A stretch of DNA of 12,739 nt. Source: Chloroflexota bacterium (GTDB lineage Bacteria; Chloroflexota; Dehalococcoidia; SM23-28-2; RBG-16-64-32). The position numbers were made by a program, and so were the translations under genes. The number at the start of each line of letters is the position of its first letter. The first letter of the stretch is position 1. The notes beneath the pieces were generated by a model. The model searched no databases. It was given only the letters and a program-made list of their open reading frames with translations, and had not been told where the DNA came from. Below, one piece after another: positions 6,953-12,739 of the stretch. The stretch lies in NCBI GenBank assembly GCA_022565075.1, contig JADFKG010000041.1:1-12739 (forward strand), read 5' to 3'.

Positions 6953-7756
6953 ATGATGCCCGATAAGTACGAAACGTTGCTATACGAGAAGAAGGGGCAC
7001 GTCCTTCTTCTGACGCTGAACCGCCCGGACAAGCTGAACGCCTGGAGCGGCCGCATGGAGAACGAGTTCCTGCAGGCCGTGCAGGCGGCGAACGAAGACA
7101 GAGACGTGCGAGTGATCGTGATCACGGGCGCGGGGCGAGCGTTCTGCGCCGGTGGAGACATCCAGGCGTTCTCGCAGGGGTTGGGGCAGTCGCGAGACGG
7201 CGCCGGCGCGACGTCGCTGGCGGCGCGCGACGGCAGCCCGGAGGTGCCGATCCTGCTGGCGCGGAGCAAGCCGGTGATCGCCGCGATCAACGGGCACGCC
7301 GTGGGCATCGGGTTGACGATGCCGCTGGCCTGCGACATCCGGATCGCCTCGGACAAGGCGAAGTTCTCGGTGCGGTTCGTGAAGGTGGGGCTGACGCCGG
7401 AGTGCGGCAGCACGCGCTACCTGGCGGCGTCCGCGGGGCTGGGCAACGCGCTGTTCATGGCGCTGACCGGCCGCATCGTCGAGGCCGACGAAGCGCTGCG
7501 TCGCGGGCTCGTCGACCAGGTGGTGCCGCACGAGCAGCTGATGGAGGTAGCGATGGGGCTGGCGGAGGAGATTGCGGCCAACCCGCCGTCGGCGGTGTGG
7601 GCGGCGAAGCGGACGATCCACGAGAACATGGCGGAGCACGACCTGCGCCGCGTCGTGACACAAGAAGGCTTCGCGATCAGAGAGGCGCGGCGGCTGCCGG
7701 ATCACGCCGAAGCGGTGACAGCGTTTCTCGAAAAGCGCGAGCCAAAGTTCGCCTGA
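6953..7756 (+). CDS. Enoyl-CoA hydratase/isomerase (crotonase) family protein, isomerase-like active site
   Basis: Crotonase-fold enzyme acting on acyl-CoA thioesters, 267 residues, normal size. Both oxyanion-hole segments are present: AFCAGGDI (63-70) and INGHAVGIGLTM (112-123), followed by ACDIRIAS. By eye alignment with rat mitochondrial hydratase (FGQPEILLGTIPGAGGT) against FSVRFVKVGLTPECGST, the first catalytic Glu (Glu144 in rat) is Phe142 here, whereas an acidic residue, E150, sits in the PExGST position used as the base by PaaG and delta3-delta2-enoyl-CoA isomerases (PD or PE). Double-bond isomerisation is therefore at least as likely as hydration. AGGAG (6943-6947) serves either ATG 6953 or ATG 6956. 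The stop TGA overlaps the next start by 1 nt, so the two genes are coupled. Confidence 0.9.
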   Translation: MMPDKYETLLYEKKGHVLLLTLNRPDKLNAWSGRMENEFLQAVQAANEDRDVRVIVITGAGRAFCAGGDIQAFSQGLGQSRDGAGATSLAARDGSPEVPILLARSKPVIAAINGHAVGIGLTMPLACDIRIASDKAKFSVRFVKVGLTPECGSTRYLAASAGLGNALFMALTGRIVEADEALRRGLVDQVVPHEQLMEVAMGLAEEIAANPPSAVWAAKRTIHENMAEHDLRRVVTQEGFAIREARRLPDHAEAVTAFLEKREPKFA

Positions 7757-8760
7757 TGGGCGGCCGCTGGGGACTAACATACCCGCTGCAGGGAGTGCCG
7801 CTTTCGGAGCATGGGCCGATTCTGCGCGAGGCGGAGGAGCTGGGCTACACGGACGCCTGGTCGGCGGAGGTTGAGTCGAACGACGCCTTCACGCCGCTGG
7901 CCGCCTTCGCTGCCTGGACCGAGAAGACGCGGCTGGGCTGCGCCATCGCCAGCGTCTACAACCGGACGCCGACGCTGCTGGCGCAGACGGCGGCGGCGAT
8001 CGAAGAGCTGGCGCCCGGGCGCTTCTGCCTGGGCATTGGCACCAGTTCGCCGGCGATCGTCGAGCGCTGGAACGGCGTGCCGCTGGAGCAGCCGATGACG
8101 CGCATGCGGGACACGATCGCCTTTCTGCGCGAGGCCTGGAGCGGCGAGAAGGTGGTGCGCAAGGTGGGCCCGTACGACGTCAAGGGGTTCCGCCTGGGCC
8201 GCGCTCCGGAGTCGCCGCCGAAGGTGTTTGTGGCGGCGTTGCGGGAGCAGATGCTGCGTCTGGCGGGAGAGCTGGGCGACGGCGCGATAACGAACTACAT
8301 CTCGCCGGACGACGCGCCGCGGATCGTCAAGATCGCCCGAGACGCCGCGGCGAAGGCGGGGAAAAACGCCGACGAGTTCGACGTGGCGTGCCGCATCTTT
8401 GTGATCTGGACGGAGGACCGCCAGCAGGCACAGATGCTGGGGCGCTTCATCGTCGCCGGCTACCTGACGACGCCGTACTACTATGCGTTCCACGAGTGGC
8501 TGGGCCGCGGCGAGGCGCTGGCGCCGATGATGAAGGCGTGGCAGGCGCGCGAGCGGCAAGAGGCGGTGGGCCTGGTGCCGGAGAAGGTCGTCGATGACAT
8601 CTTCGTCTTCGGCAGCCCGGACGAGTGCAAAGACAAGATCGAAGCGTACCGAAACAACGGGATCAGCACGCCCGTGATCAACATCATCCCGACGGCGAGG
8701 GACCGGGAGACGCAGGCCCAGCAGAGCCTGGAGGCGTTCCGGGCGCTGGCGCCGCGCTAG
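7756..8760 (+). CDS. Luciferase-like (LLM) F420-dependent-type oxidoreductase
   Basis: Predicted TIM-barrel flavin/F420 oxidoreductase of the bacterial-luciferase superfamily, 334 residues. Features seen: the N-terminal PLQGVPLSEHGPILREAEELGYTDAWSAEV, FTPLAAFAAWTEKTRLGCAIASVYNRTP, LAQTAAAIEELAPGRFCLGIGTSSP and the downstream LRLAGELGDGAITNYISPDD and PVINIIP segments. The GRFxLGIGxSSP and NRTP stretches are typical of the F420-linked branch found in Actinobacteria and Chloroflexota; FMN use cannot be excluded. ATG 7756 overlaps the stop of the crotonase gene (TGATG) and the protein aligns from that Met; the open frame upstream is only an out-of-frame shadow of the preceding gene. Its substrate is not known. 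Tight coupling to acyl-CoA enzymes suggests it reduces or oxidises a pathway intermediate such as an enoyl or carbonyl group. Confidence 0.9.
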   Translation: MGGRWGLTYPLQGVPLSEHGPILREAEELGYTDAWSAEVESNDAFTPLAAFAAWTEKTRLGCAIASVYNRTPTLLAQTAAAIEELAPGRFCLGIGTSSPAIVERWNGVPLEQPMTRMRDTIAFLREAWSGEKVVRKVGPYDVKGFRLGRAPESPPKVFVAALREQMLRLAGELGDGAITNYISPDDAPRIVKIARDAAAKAGKNADEFDVACRIFVIWTEDRQQAQMLGRFIVAGYLTTPYYYAFHEWLGRGEALAPMMKAWQARERQEAVGLVPEKVVDDIFVFGSPDECKDKIEAYRNNGISTPVINIIPTARDRETQAQQSLEAFRALAPR

Positions 8761-8774
8761 AGGAGGACGACACG

Positions 8775-9974
8775 ATGGCTGACTTCACGATGAGCCCCGA
8801 GATCAAGAAGCTGCGCGCGGACGTACGCGCGTTCATGGACGAGTTCGTCTACCCGAACGAAGAGGTGATCGAAGACGCCAGCGACGACCAGGCGGAGGAG
8901 CTGATCAAGGACTTGCAGGCGCGCACGAAGAAGATGGGCTACTGGGCGCCGCACCTGCCGAAGGAGGCGGGCGGCATGGGCATCGGCTTCATGCCGTACG
9001 TCTACATGAACGAGATACTGGGCCGCAGCTTCCTGGCGCCGCGCGCGTTCGGCGCGCAGGCGCCGGACTCCGGCAACGCGGAGATCCTCTGGCAGTTCGG
9101 CTCCGACGAGCAGAAGGCGAAGTGGCTGAAGCCGCTGGTCAACGGCGACATCCGCTCTTGCTTCTCGATGACGGAGCCGGAGGTGCCGGGGTCGGACCCG
9201 ACGACGCTGCAGACGCGGGCGGTGCGCGACGGCGACGACTGGGTGATCAACGGCCACAAGTGGTTCACGAGCGGGGCGATGGGCGCGGAGTTCGCGATCG
9301 TCATGTGCGTGACCGATCCGGAGGGTGATGCGCACCGCAAGATGAGCCAGATCATCGTGCCGCTGGCCTCGGACGGCCTGGACATCGTGCGCGCGATACC
9401 GGTGATGGGCGAGACGCGCGGCAACCACTGCGAGATCTACTACAGGGACGTGCGGGTGCCGGTGACGAACGTGCTGGGCCAGGCCGGCGACGGCTTCATG
9501 ATCGCCCAGAAGCGGCTGGGGCCGGGGCGCATCCACCACTGCATGCGCTGGCTGGGCCAGATGTCGCGCGCCTTCGACCTGATGTGCGAGCGGGCCCTGA
9601 GCCGCTCGGCGTTCGGGACGACGCTGGCGCAGAAGCAGACGGTGCAGAACTGGATCGCCGACTCGGTGGCCGAGATCCAGTCGGCGCGGCTGCTGACGCT
9701 GCACGCGGCGAACAAGATCGACCAGGGCGACGAGGCGCGGGTCGAGGTGTCGCTGATCAAGTTCTGGGGCGCGAAGATCCTGCACGACGTGATCGACCGG
9801 GCGATCCAGGTGCACGGGGCGCTGGGCGTTTCCGGCGACACGCCGCTGGAGTCGATGTACCGGCAGGCGCGGGCGGCGCGCATCTACGACGGCCCGGACG
9901 AGGTGCACCGCATGGTGGTGGCGCGGCGGGTGTTGCGCGAGTACTCGGGCGGCGCCGGCTGGGAGTTCGAGTAG
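8775..9974 (+). CDS. Acyl-CoA dehydrogenase, ACAD10/11-like
   Basis: FAD enzyme that introduces the alpha-beta double bond into an acyl-CoA, 399 residues, standard length. Seen: N-terminal helical domain (1-120), the FAD/substrate segment SCFSMTEPEVPGSDPTTLQT, WVINGHKWFTSGAMGAEFAIVM, beta domain FRDV-like CEIYYRDVRVPVTNVLG, the arginine helix RSAFGTTLAQKQTVQNWIADS, IQVHGALGVSGDTPL and the C-terminal RIYDGPDEVHRMVVARRVL. The DGPDEVH motif is that of ACAD10/ACAD11 relatives, which act on long or branched/hydroxylated acyl chains; in short- and medium-chain enzymes the same place reads EGTxxI with a catalytic Glu, so Asp here is a family trait rather than a defect. Perfect AGGAGG (8761-8766) precedes ATG 8775 by 8 nt, and the gap to the upstream gene is 14 nt. 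Not a typical isovaleryl-CoA dehydrogenase by motif. Confidence 0.94.
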   Translation: MADFTMSPEIKKLRADVRAFMDEFVYPNEEVIEDASDDQAEELIKDLQARTKKMGYWAPHLPKEAGGMGIGFMPYVYMNEILGRSFLAPRAFGAQAPDSGNAEILWQFGSDEQKAKWLKPLVNGDIRSCFSMTEPEVPGSDPTTLQTRAVRDGDDWVINGHKWFTSGAMGAEFAIVMCVTDPEGDAHRKMSQIIVPLASDGLDIVRAIPVMGETRGNHCEIYYRDVRVPVTNVLGQAGDGFMIAQKRLGPGRIHHCMRWLGQMSRAFDLMCERALSRSAFGTTLAQKQTVQNWIADSVAEIQSARLLTLHAANKIDQGDEARVEVSLIKFWGAKILHDVIDRAIQVHGALGVSGDTPLESMYRQARAARIYDGPDEVHRMVVARRVLREYSGGAGWEFE

Positions 9975-10002
9975 CGGCAAGTAGTCCTGCTGGGGGATCG
10001 TG

Positions 10003-11196
10003 ATGAAGTCGTATGACATAGCGACGATAGGCGGCGGCCTCGGCGGCTCGGCGCTGGCAAAGTCGATGGCAGAGCGGGGATACCGGGTGCTCGTGGTGGA
10101 GGGAACGACGGCGTTCAAGGACCGGATCCGCGGCGAGCAGTTGGCGAGCTGGGGGTCGGCTGAGGCGAAAGAGCTGGGGCTCTATGACCTCCTTCTCGAA
10201 AGCAACGGCAATGAGATGGTCTGGTGGGACATATATGTTGGCGCCGGACGCATCGCTCATCGCGATCTGACGGCGACGACACCGAGCAGGCTGCCGAACC
10301 TGTCGTTCTTTCACCCCGAGATGCAGGAAGCGCTGATCGAAGCCGCGGAGACGGCAGGGGCAGAAGTGCGGCGTGGTGCGCGCGTGACGGCGGCGAAGCC
10401 AGGCGCCGATCCCGAAGTGACCGTCGAGTGGGACGGTGGCTCGGAAACGGTGTCGTGCCGAATGGTGGTGGCATGCGATGGGCGGAACTCGGGCGCGCGG
10501 CGGTGGGGCGGCTTCGAAAGGAGGCGCGACGAAGACCGGTTGCAGATCGCCGGCCTGCTGTTCGAAGGCATGGAGATTGAGGCCGACACGGCCCGGTTGA
10601 GCTTCAACTTCGTGGAAAGTCAGGGCGCGCTGCTGTTTCCACAGGGTGGTGGCCGGGTAAGGTCCTACATTGCGTCCTGGAAGGCTCTGCATCCGCGACT
10701 GCAAGGTGAGGGGGCGAAGGGGCGGTTCCTTGAAGAGGCGAAGAAGGCGGGCCTGCCTCCAGAGACGTTCGACGGGGCGGCACCCGTTGGACCTCTGGCC
10801 ACGTTCGACGGCGCGGACGAGTACGTAGAGCACCCGTATCGCGACGGTATCGCGCTGCTGGGCGATGCGGCGTCGTCGAGCGATCCCTCGTGGGGTCAGG
10901 GACTCTCTCTGACGCTACGCGACGTGCGGACTCTGCGGGACAAGCTTCTAGAGAGCGAAGACTGGGATGCCGCCGGTCATGCTTACGCGGCGGCTCACGA
11001 TGAGTACTACGGGCGGCTGCATACGTTTGAGGACTGGTTCACGAAGCTGATGTATGAGCCGGGTGAGGCTGGCAAACGGCGGCGGATGCGGCTGATGACC
11101 GGCGAACTGAACATGGAGGAGTTTGACCCGTTCCAGAGCGGGCCGGAGTCGAGCGAGCCTGACGCTGTCACCCGGGAGGCTGTGCTAGGCGAGTAA
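10003..11196 (+). CDS. FAD-dependent monooxygenase/oxidoreductase (group A flavoprotein fold)
   Basis: Flavoprotein of 397 residues resembling p-hydroxybenzoate-hydroxylase or geranylgeranyl-reductase type enzymes. Dinucleotide-binding GGGLGGSALAKSMAERGY with acidic E33 (9-33), the mid-protein DG motif ACDGRNSGAR (158-166), and the FAD ribityl GD motif LLGDAASSSDPSWGQGLSL (286-303) are in the correct order and spacing. No membrane segment is seen. The reaction cannot be assigned: aromatic hydroxylation, epoxidation or reduction of an isoprenoid double bond are all seen in this superfamily. ATG 10003 is preferred (GGGGGA 6 nt upstream) over the GTG at 10000, which is only 3 nt from it. It follows the acyl-CoA dehydrogenase by 28 nt. 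Third codon positions look less strictly G/C than in the carboxylase genes, a mild hint of different ancestry (judged by eye). Confidence 0.85.
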   Translation: MKSYDIATIGGGLGGSALAKSMAERGYRVLVVEGTTAFKDRIRGEQLASWGSAEAKELGLYDLLLESNGNEMVWWDIYVGAGRIAHRDLTATTPSRLPNLSFFHPEMQEALIEAAETAGAEVRRGARVTAAKPGADPEVTVEWDGGSETVSCRMVVACDGRNSGARRWGGFERRRDEDRLQIAGLLFEGMEIEADTARLSFNFVESQGALLFPQGGGRVRSYIASWKALHPRLQGEGAKGRFLEEAKKAGLPPETFDGAAPVGPLATFDGADEYVEHPYRDGIALLGDAASSSDPSWGQGLSLTLRDVRTLRDKLLESEDWDAAGHAYAAAHDEYYGRLHTFEDWFTKLMYEPGEAGKRRRMRLMTGELNMEEFDPFQSGPESSEPDAVTREAVLGE

Positions 11197-11315
11197 GCGA
11201 CAGTGCGAGCCGCGCTGTGACAGTGGGCACGGTCGCGTCTGTCCCCGCGGCGGTAAGATAGAAGCGCGGGCGATATGGTCCCCGGCGCCGGTTCACCGCC
11301 AGAGTGGAGGAACCG
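11197..11315. other. Intergenic gap before the DUF4177-like gene
   Basis: This 119-bp stretch separates the FAD enzyme from the next small gene. A TAAGAT at 11254-11259 could be a -10 box, but no matching -35 is present at 16-18 nt. No T-tailed hairpin is seen. The small gene probably has its own promoter here, since the gap is larger than those in the upstream operon. Confidence 0.3.
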
Positions 11316-11543
11316 ATGGCTTCATGGGAATACAGAGTCGCATACGTAGACTTCCGGGGGAGGATTTCCTCGGAAGGTGTGGAGTTCATACGGCAGCCGG
11401 GTGAACACCGCACGGCTTTCGTTCGCCGGTACCTGGATGGTCTGGGGAGCGAAGGCTGGGAAGTGTCGGCTGTTCAGCCGTTGATCCGGATGGAGACGAG
11501 CTACTTCGTGTTCAAGCGGCCCGCTACGGCGGATGCCGCCTGA
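11316..11543 (+). CDS. Small DUF4177-like protein
   Basis: A 75-residue protein with the simple pattern of the DUF4177 family: an opening WEYRVAYVDF strand, a central helix (RTAFVRRYLDGLGSEGWEVSAVQP) containing the diagnostic LxxLGxEGWEV, and a closing YFVFKRP strand. The function of the family is unknown; there is no signal peptide, membrane span or cysteine. ATG 11316 is chosen because GGAGG (11306-11310) is 5 nt upstream, ruling out the in-frame GTG at 11304, which would overlap that site. It is the last + strand gene before the repeat block and converges on the DM13 gene. Confidence 0.8.
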   Translation: MASWEYRVAYVDFRGRISSEGVEFIRQPGEHRTAFVRRYLDGLGSEGWEVSAVQPLIRMETSYFVFKRPATADAA

Positions 11544-11643
11544 GGCGAGGGATAGTTCTCTCCCGGAACACCGAACCGAGCTAGTTTGACGAGGTAGGTG
11601 GTCGACGGCGCCGGGGGCCGCCCGCAGGCGTGGCGTGGTCGCG
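11544..11643. other. Non-coding stretch between the DUF4177-like gene and the repeat block
   Basis: I see no gene and no T-tailed terminator here. A weak GGGA/TCCC dyad lies near 11550-11565, and GC-rich runs follow near 11607-11640. Together with the repeat cluster and the short tail to 11780 it forms a 237-bp gap between convergent genes. Confidence 0.5.
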
Positions 11644-11761
11644 CCGCTCGTGGTTCGAGAGCCTCACCATGAGCGGGAGAGCCTCAGCATGAGCGGGAGA
11701 GCCTCAGCACGAGCGGATGGTTCGAGAGCCTCACCATGAGCGGGAGGGGCACCACGAGCGG
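11644..11761. repeat. Cluster of 20-bp tandem, hairpin-forming (REP-like) repeats
   Basis: The unit GAGAGCCTCACCATGAGCGG occurs at 11657-11676, 11677-11696, 11697-11716 (with one or two substitutions in the second and third) and 11724-11743, plus a degenerate copy at 11744-11761. A 29-bp stretch beginning TGGTTCGAGAGC is identical at 11651-11679 and 11718-11746. Each unit carries a small CTCA-CCA-TGAG palindrome. CCGCTCGTGGT at 11644-11654 can pair with ACCATGAGCGG at 11666-11676 (one G-U) and is the exact reverse complement of ACCACGAGCGG at 11751-11761. The block lies between convergent genes, the usual place for REP-type elements, and could serve as a shared transcription end. There are no unique spacers, so it is not a CRISPR. 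Confidence 0.85.
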
Positions 11762-11780
11762 ACGGGGCTGCGACCCGGCG

Positions 11781-12554
11781 TCAGGATGCTGGGCCGAGGA
11801 TGGCGGTGGAGAAGAGGACTGCGAAGGCTTTGCACCAGATGATGGCGGACTGGAACTGGCTGACGTCGGTGCCCGGCGGAATGTCGTAGTTGAAGGCGCC
11901 GTCCGTGCCCTTGAGCTCGCCCAGGTTGATCGCCGCGTCGGTGTAGCCGCCGGGGTCCGGCGAGAGGTAGACGAAGAGGTCGGGCCCGTTGCGGACGGAG
12001 AACTCCTCCAGGCGCAGGACGTAGACGCCTGGCTCGCTCTCGATGAGGAGCGCGGTGCCGCTTCCGAAGTGGAAGTCGTCGGCACCCTCGAACTGGCCCT
12101 GGCTGACGACGTGTGCCTCGAAGGCGGCGGCCGGCGCGTCGGTCGCGGCTGGGAGCGGCGTCTGTGTGGGCGCATCACTGACGGCGGCCGTTGGCGTGCC
12201 GCCGGACGCGGTGGGCGGGGCCGTCGCGGTGGGCGGGTTGGCCGAGGCGATCACGACGTTGTCGCACTTATCGGAGCCGGCGCCGGCGCCGGCGATCGGG
12301 CTCGCCTCGCAGACGGTGCTGCGCTCCCAGAGCGGCGACAGGAGGTAGTCGCCGAGGGGGATAGAGACGACGAGGAGGATGACGAGCGCTGGGCCGGTGA
12401 TCAGGCGGCGCCGCCAGGCGATGATGTGCCAGCCGAGGCGATAGGCGACGGCGAGCGCTGCGACGAAGGCGATCGCGAAGCCGATGGTCAGCGGGTAACG
12501 GTAAGGATAGAGGTCTTCGGAGAGGAAGCGTTCGAGATCGCCGGCGATGTCCAT
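11781..12554 (-). CDS. Membrane-anchored DM13-domain protein
   Basis: A 257-residue protein with three parts. Residues about 20-40 and 52-72 are two hydrophobic membrane segments (PLTIGFAIAFVAALAVAYRL and the GPALVILLVVSIPLGDYLL region). Residues 83-145 are a low-complexity Ala/Pro/Thr/Ser linker typical of extracytoplasmic spacers. Residues about 150-253 are a DM13 domain: GQFEGADDFHFGSGTALL, LRLEEFSVRNGPDLFVYLS, INLGELKGTDGAFNYDIPPG, and SAIIWCKAFAVLFSTAIL with the conserved Cys241. DM13 domains are suspected electron-transfer or redox modules related to cytochrome-like DOMON folds; this role is a family hypothesis, not shown here. The first Met (12552-12554) gives the shortest sensible N-terminus before the first membrane span, though its ribosome site is weak. 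It is transcribed toward the + strand genes and ends at the repeat block. Confidence 0.88.
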   Translation of the reverse strand: MDIAGDLERFLSEDLYPYRYPLTIGFAIAFVAALAVAYRLGWHIIAWRRRLITGPALVILLVVSIPLGDYLLSPLWERSTVCEASPIAGAGAGSDKCDNVVIASANPPTATAPPTASGGTPTAAVSDAPTQTPLPAATDAPAAAFEAHVVSQGQFEGADDFHFGSGTALLIESEPGVYVLRLEEFSVRNGPDLFVYLSPDPGGYTDAAINLGELKGTDGAFNYDIPPGTDVSQFQSAIIWCKAFAVLFSTAILGPAS

Positions 12555-12640
12555 ATGCCTGGTGCAGGTTAGCAGAGCGGGGGCCAGAAGGTGTTACGAA
12601 TGCTACAGAGGTGAGAGGGATGGTGGGCTTGTCGGGCTCC

Positions 12641-12669
12641 TTGCCGCTGTGATAGGGCGTCTGTATGAT
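12641..12669 (+). promoter_or_regulatory. Sigma70-type promoter reading rightward
   Basis: TTGCCG at 12641-12646 and TATGAT at 12664-12669 are separated by exactly 17 nt, the best promoter match in the window. Transcription would start near 12676 and lead into a probable start codon at 12720. It lies in the 185-bp divergent region upstream of the minus-strand DM13 gene. Confidence 0.55.
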
Positions 12670-12719
12670 TGGTGATGAATTACACAATCCGCTGACGCTA
12701 TGCGCAGAAGGACGCCTTG

Positions 12720-12739
12720 ATGGTTCTCCCAGGCCGCGC
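12720..12739 (+). CDS. Probable start of a gene running off the right edge
   Basis: An ATG at 12720 is preceded by AGAAGGA (12706-12712) at a 7-nt spacing and by the promoter at 12641-12669. Only six codons (MVLPGR) lie in the window, so the product cannot be named. The call rests only on the promoter, ribosome site and start being in a consistent arrangement. Confidence 0.4.

Noticed and set aside
8757..10118. Long minus-strand open frame (453 codons) opposite the acyl-CoA dehydrogenase
   Set aside because: It is an antisense shadow created by high GC and few stop codons; its translation is Arg/His/Leu-rich low-complexity, and the plus strand encodes a clearly conserved enzyme with a perfect ribosome site.
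11651..11675. GGTTCGA motif resembling a tRNA T-loop (also at 11719)
   Set aside because: No anticodon arm, D arm or acceptor stem can be built around it; it belongs to the repeat unit.
11644..11761. Repeat block as a CRISPR array
   Set aside because: Units are directly tandem with no unique spacers of regular length, and no cas gene is present.
11736..12572. Plus-strand open frame of 278 codons opposite the DM13 gene
   Set aside because: Gly/Asp/Arg-rich low-complexity translation with no family motif, while the minus strand has a clear DM13 domain and membrane spans.

Overview
This 12.7 kb window is a GC-rich, densely packed bacterial chromosome segment. Gene content (an F420-type luciferase-like oxidoreductase, a DM13-domain protein, an orphan PhoB/KdpE-type winged helix, a DUF4177-like small protein and many acyl-CoA enzymes) looks most like Chloroflexota (Dehalococcoidia/SAR202-like), with Actinomycetota as the alternative. 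That placement is inference from general family knowledge; no marker gene is present to settle it.

Layout. (1) 3-1911, + strand: the end of leuC (5' truncated by the window edge) and complete leuD, the two subunits of isopropylmalate isomerase of leucine biosynthesis. (2) 1912-2651, + strand: a DtxR/MntR-family metal-dependent repressor, preceded by a 19-bp palindrome lying between candidate -35 and -10 elements. (3) 2777-6447, + strand: a two-gene, biotin-dependent acyl-CoA carboxylase of the methylcrotonyl/geranyl-CoA type, beta subunit then alpha subunit, separated by 2 nt. (4) 6522-6863: a small free-standing winged-helix DNA-binding protein. (5) 6953-11196, + strand: a compact run of an enoyl-CoA hydratase/isomerase, a luciferase-like F420-type oxidoreductase, an ACAD10/11-like acyl-CoA dehydrogenase and an FAD monooxygenase-like protein, with a 1-nt overlap or short gaps between them. 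(6) 11316-11543: a 75-residue DUF4177-like protein. (7) 11544-11780: a convergent intergenic region holding 20-bp tandem, hairpin-forming REP-like repeats. (8) 11781-12554, - strand: a membrane-anchored DM13-domain protein. (9) A good sigma70-like promoter reads rightward at 12641-12669 toward a gene that probably begins at 12720 and leaves the window.

How it fits together: the central block (carboxylase, crotonase-fold enzyme, acyl-CoA dehydrogenase, flavin and F420-type redox enzymes) looks like a catabolic module for a branched acyl-CoA. Carboxylation of a 3-methyl-2-enoyl-CoA would be accompanied by alpha-beta dehydrogenation and double-bond hydration or migration. Leucine/isovalerate breakdown or acyclic-isoprenoid breakdown are the two obvious models. 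The cluster matches neither standard set exactly: there is no classical isovaleryl-CoA dehydrogenase, no HMG-CoA lyase in view, and the crotonase lacks the usual hydratase glutamate. No phage, insertion sequence, CRISPR or RNA gene was found. I see no clear evidence for an entirely new system; the most unusual items are this enzyme combination, the mixed metal site of the repressor, and the repeat block.
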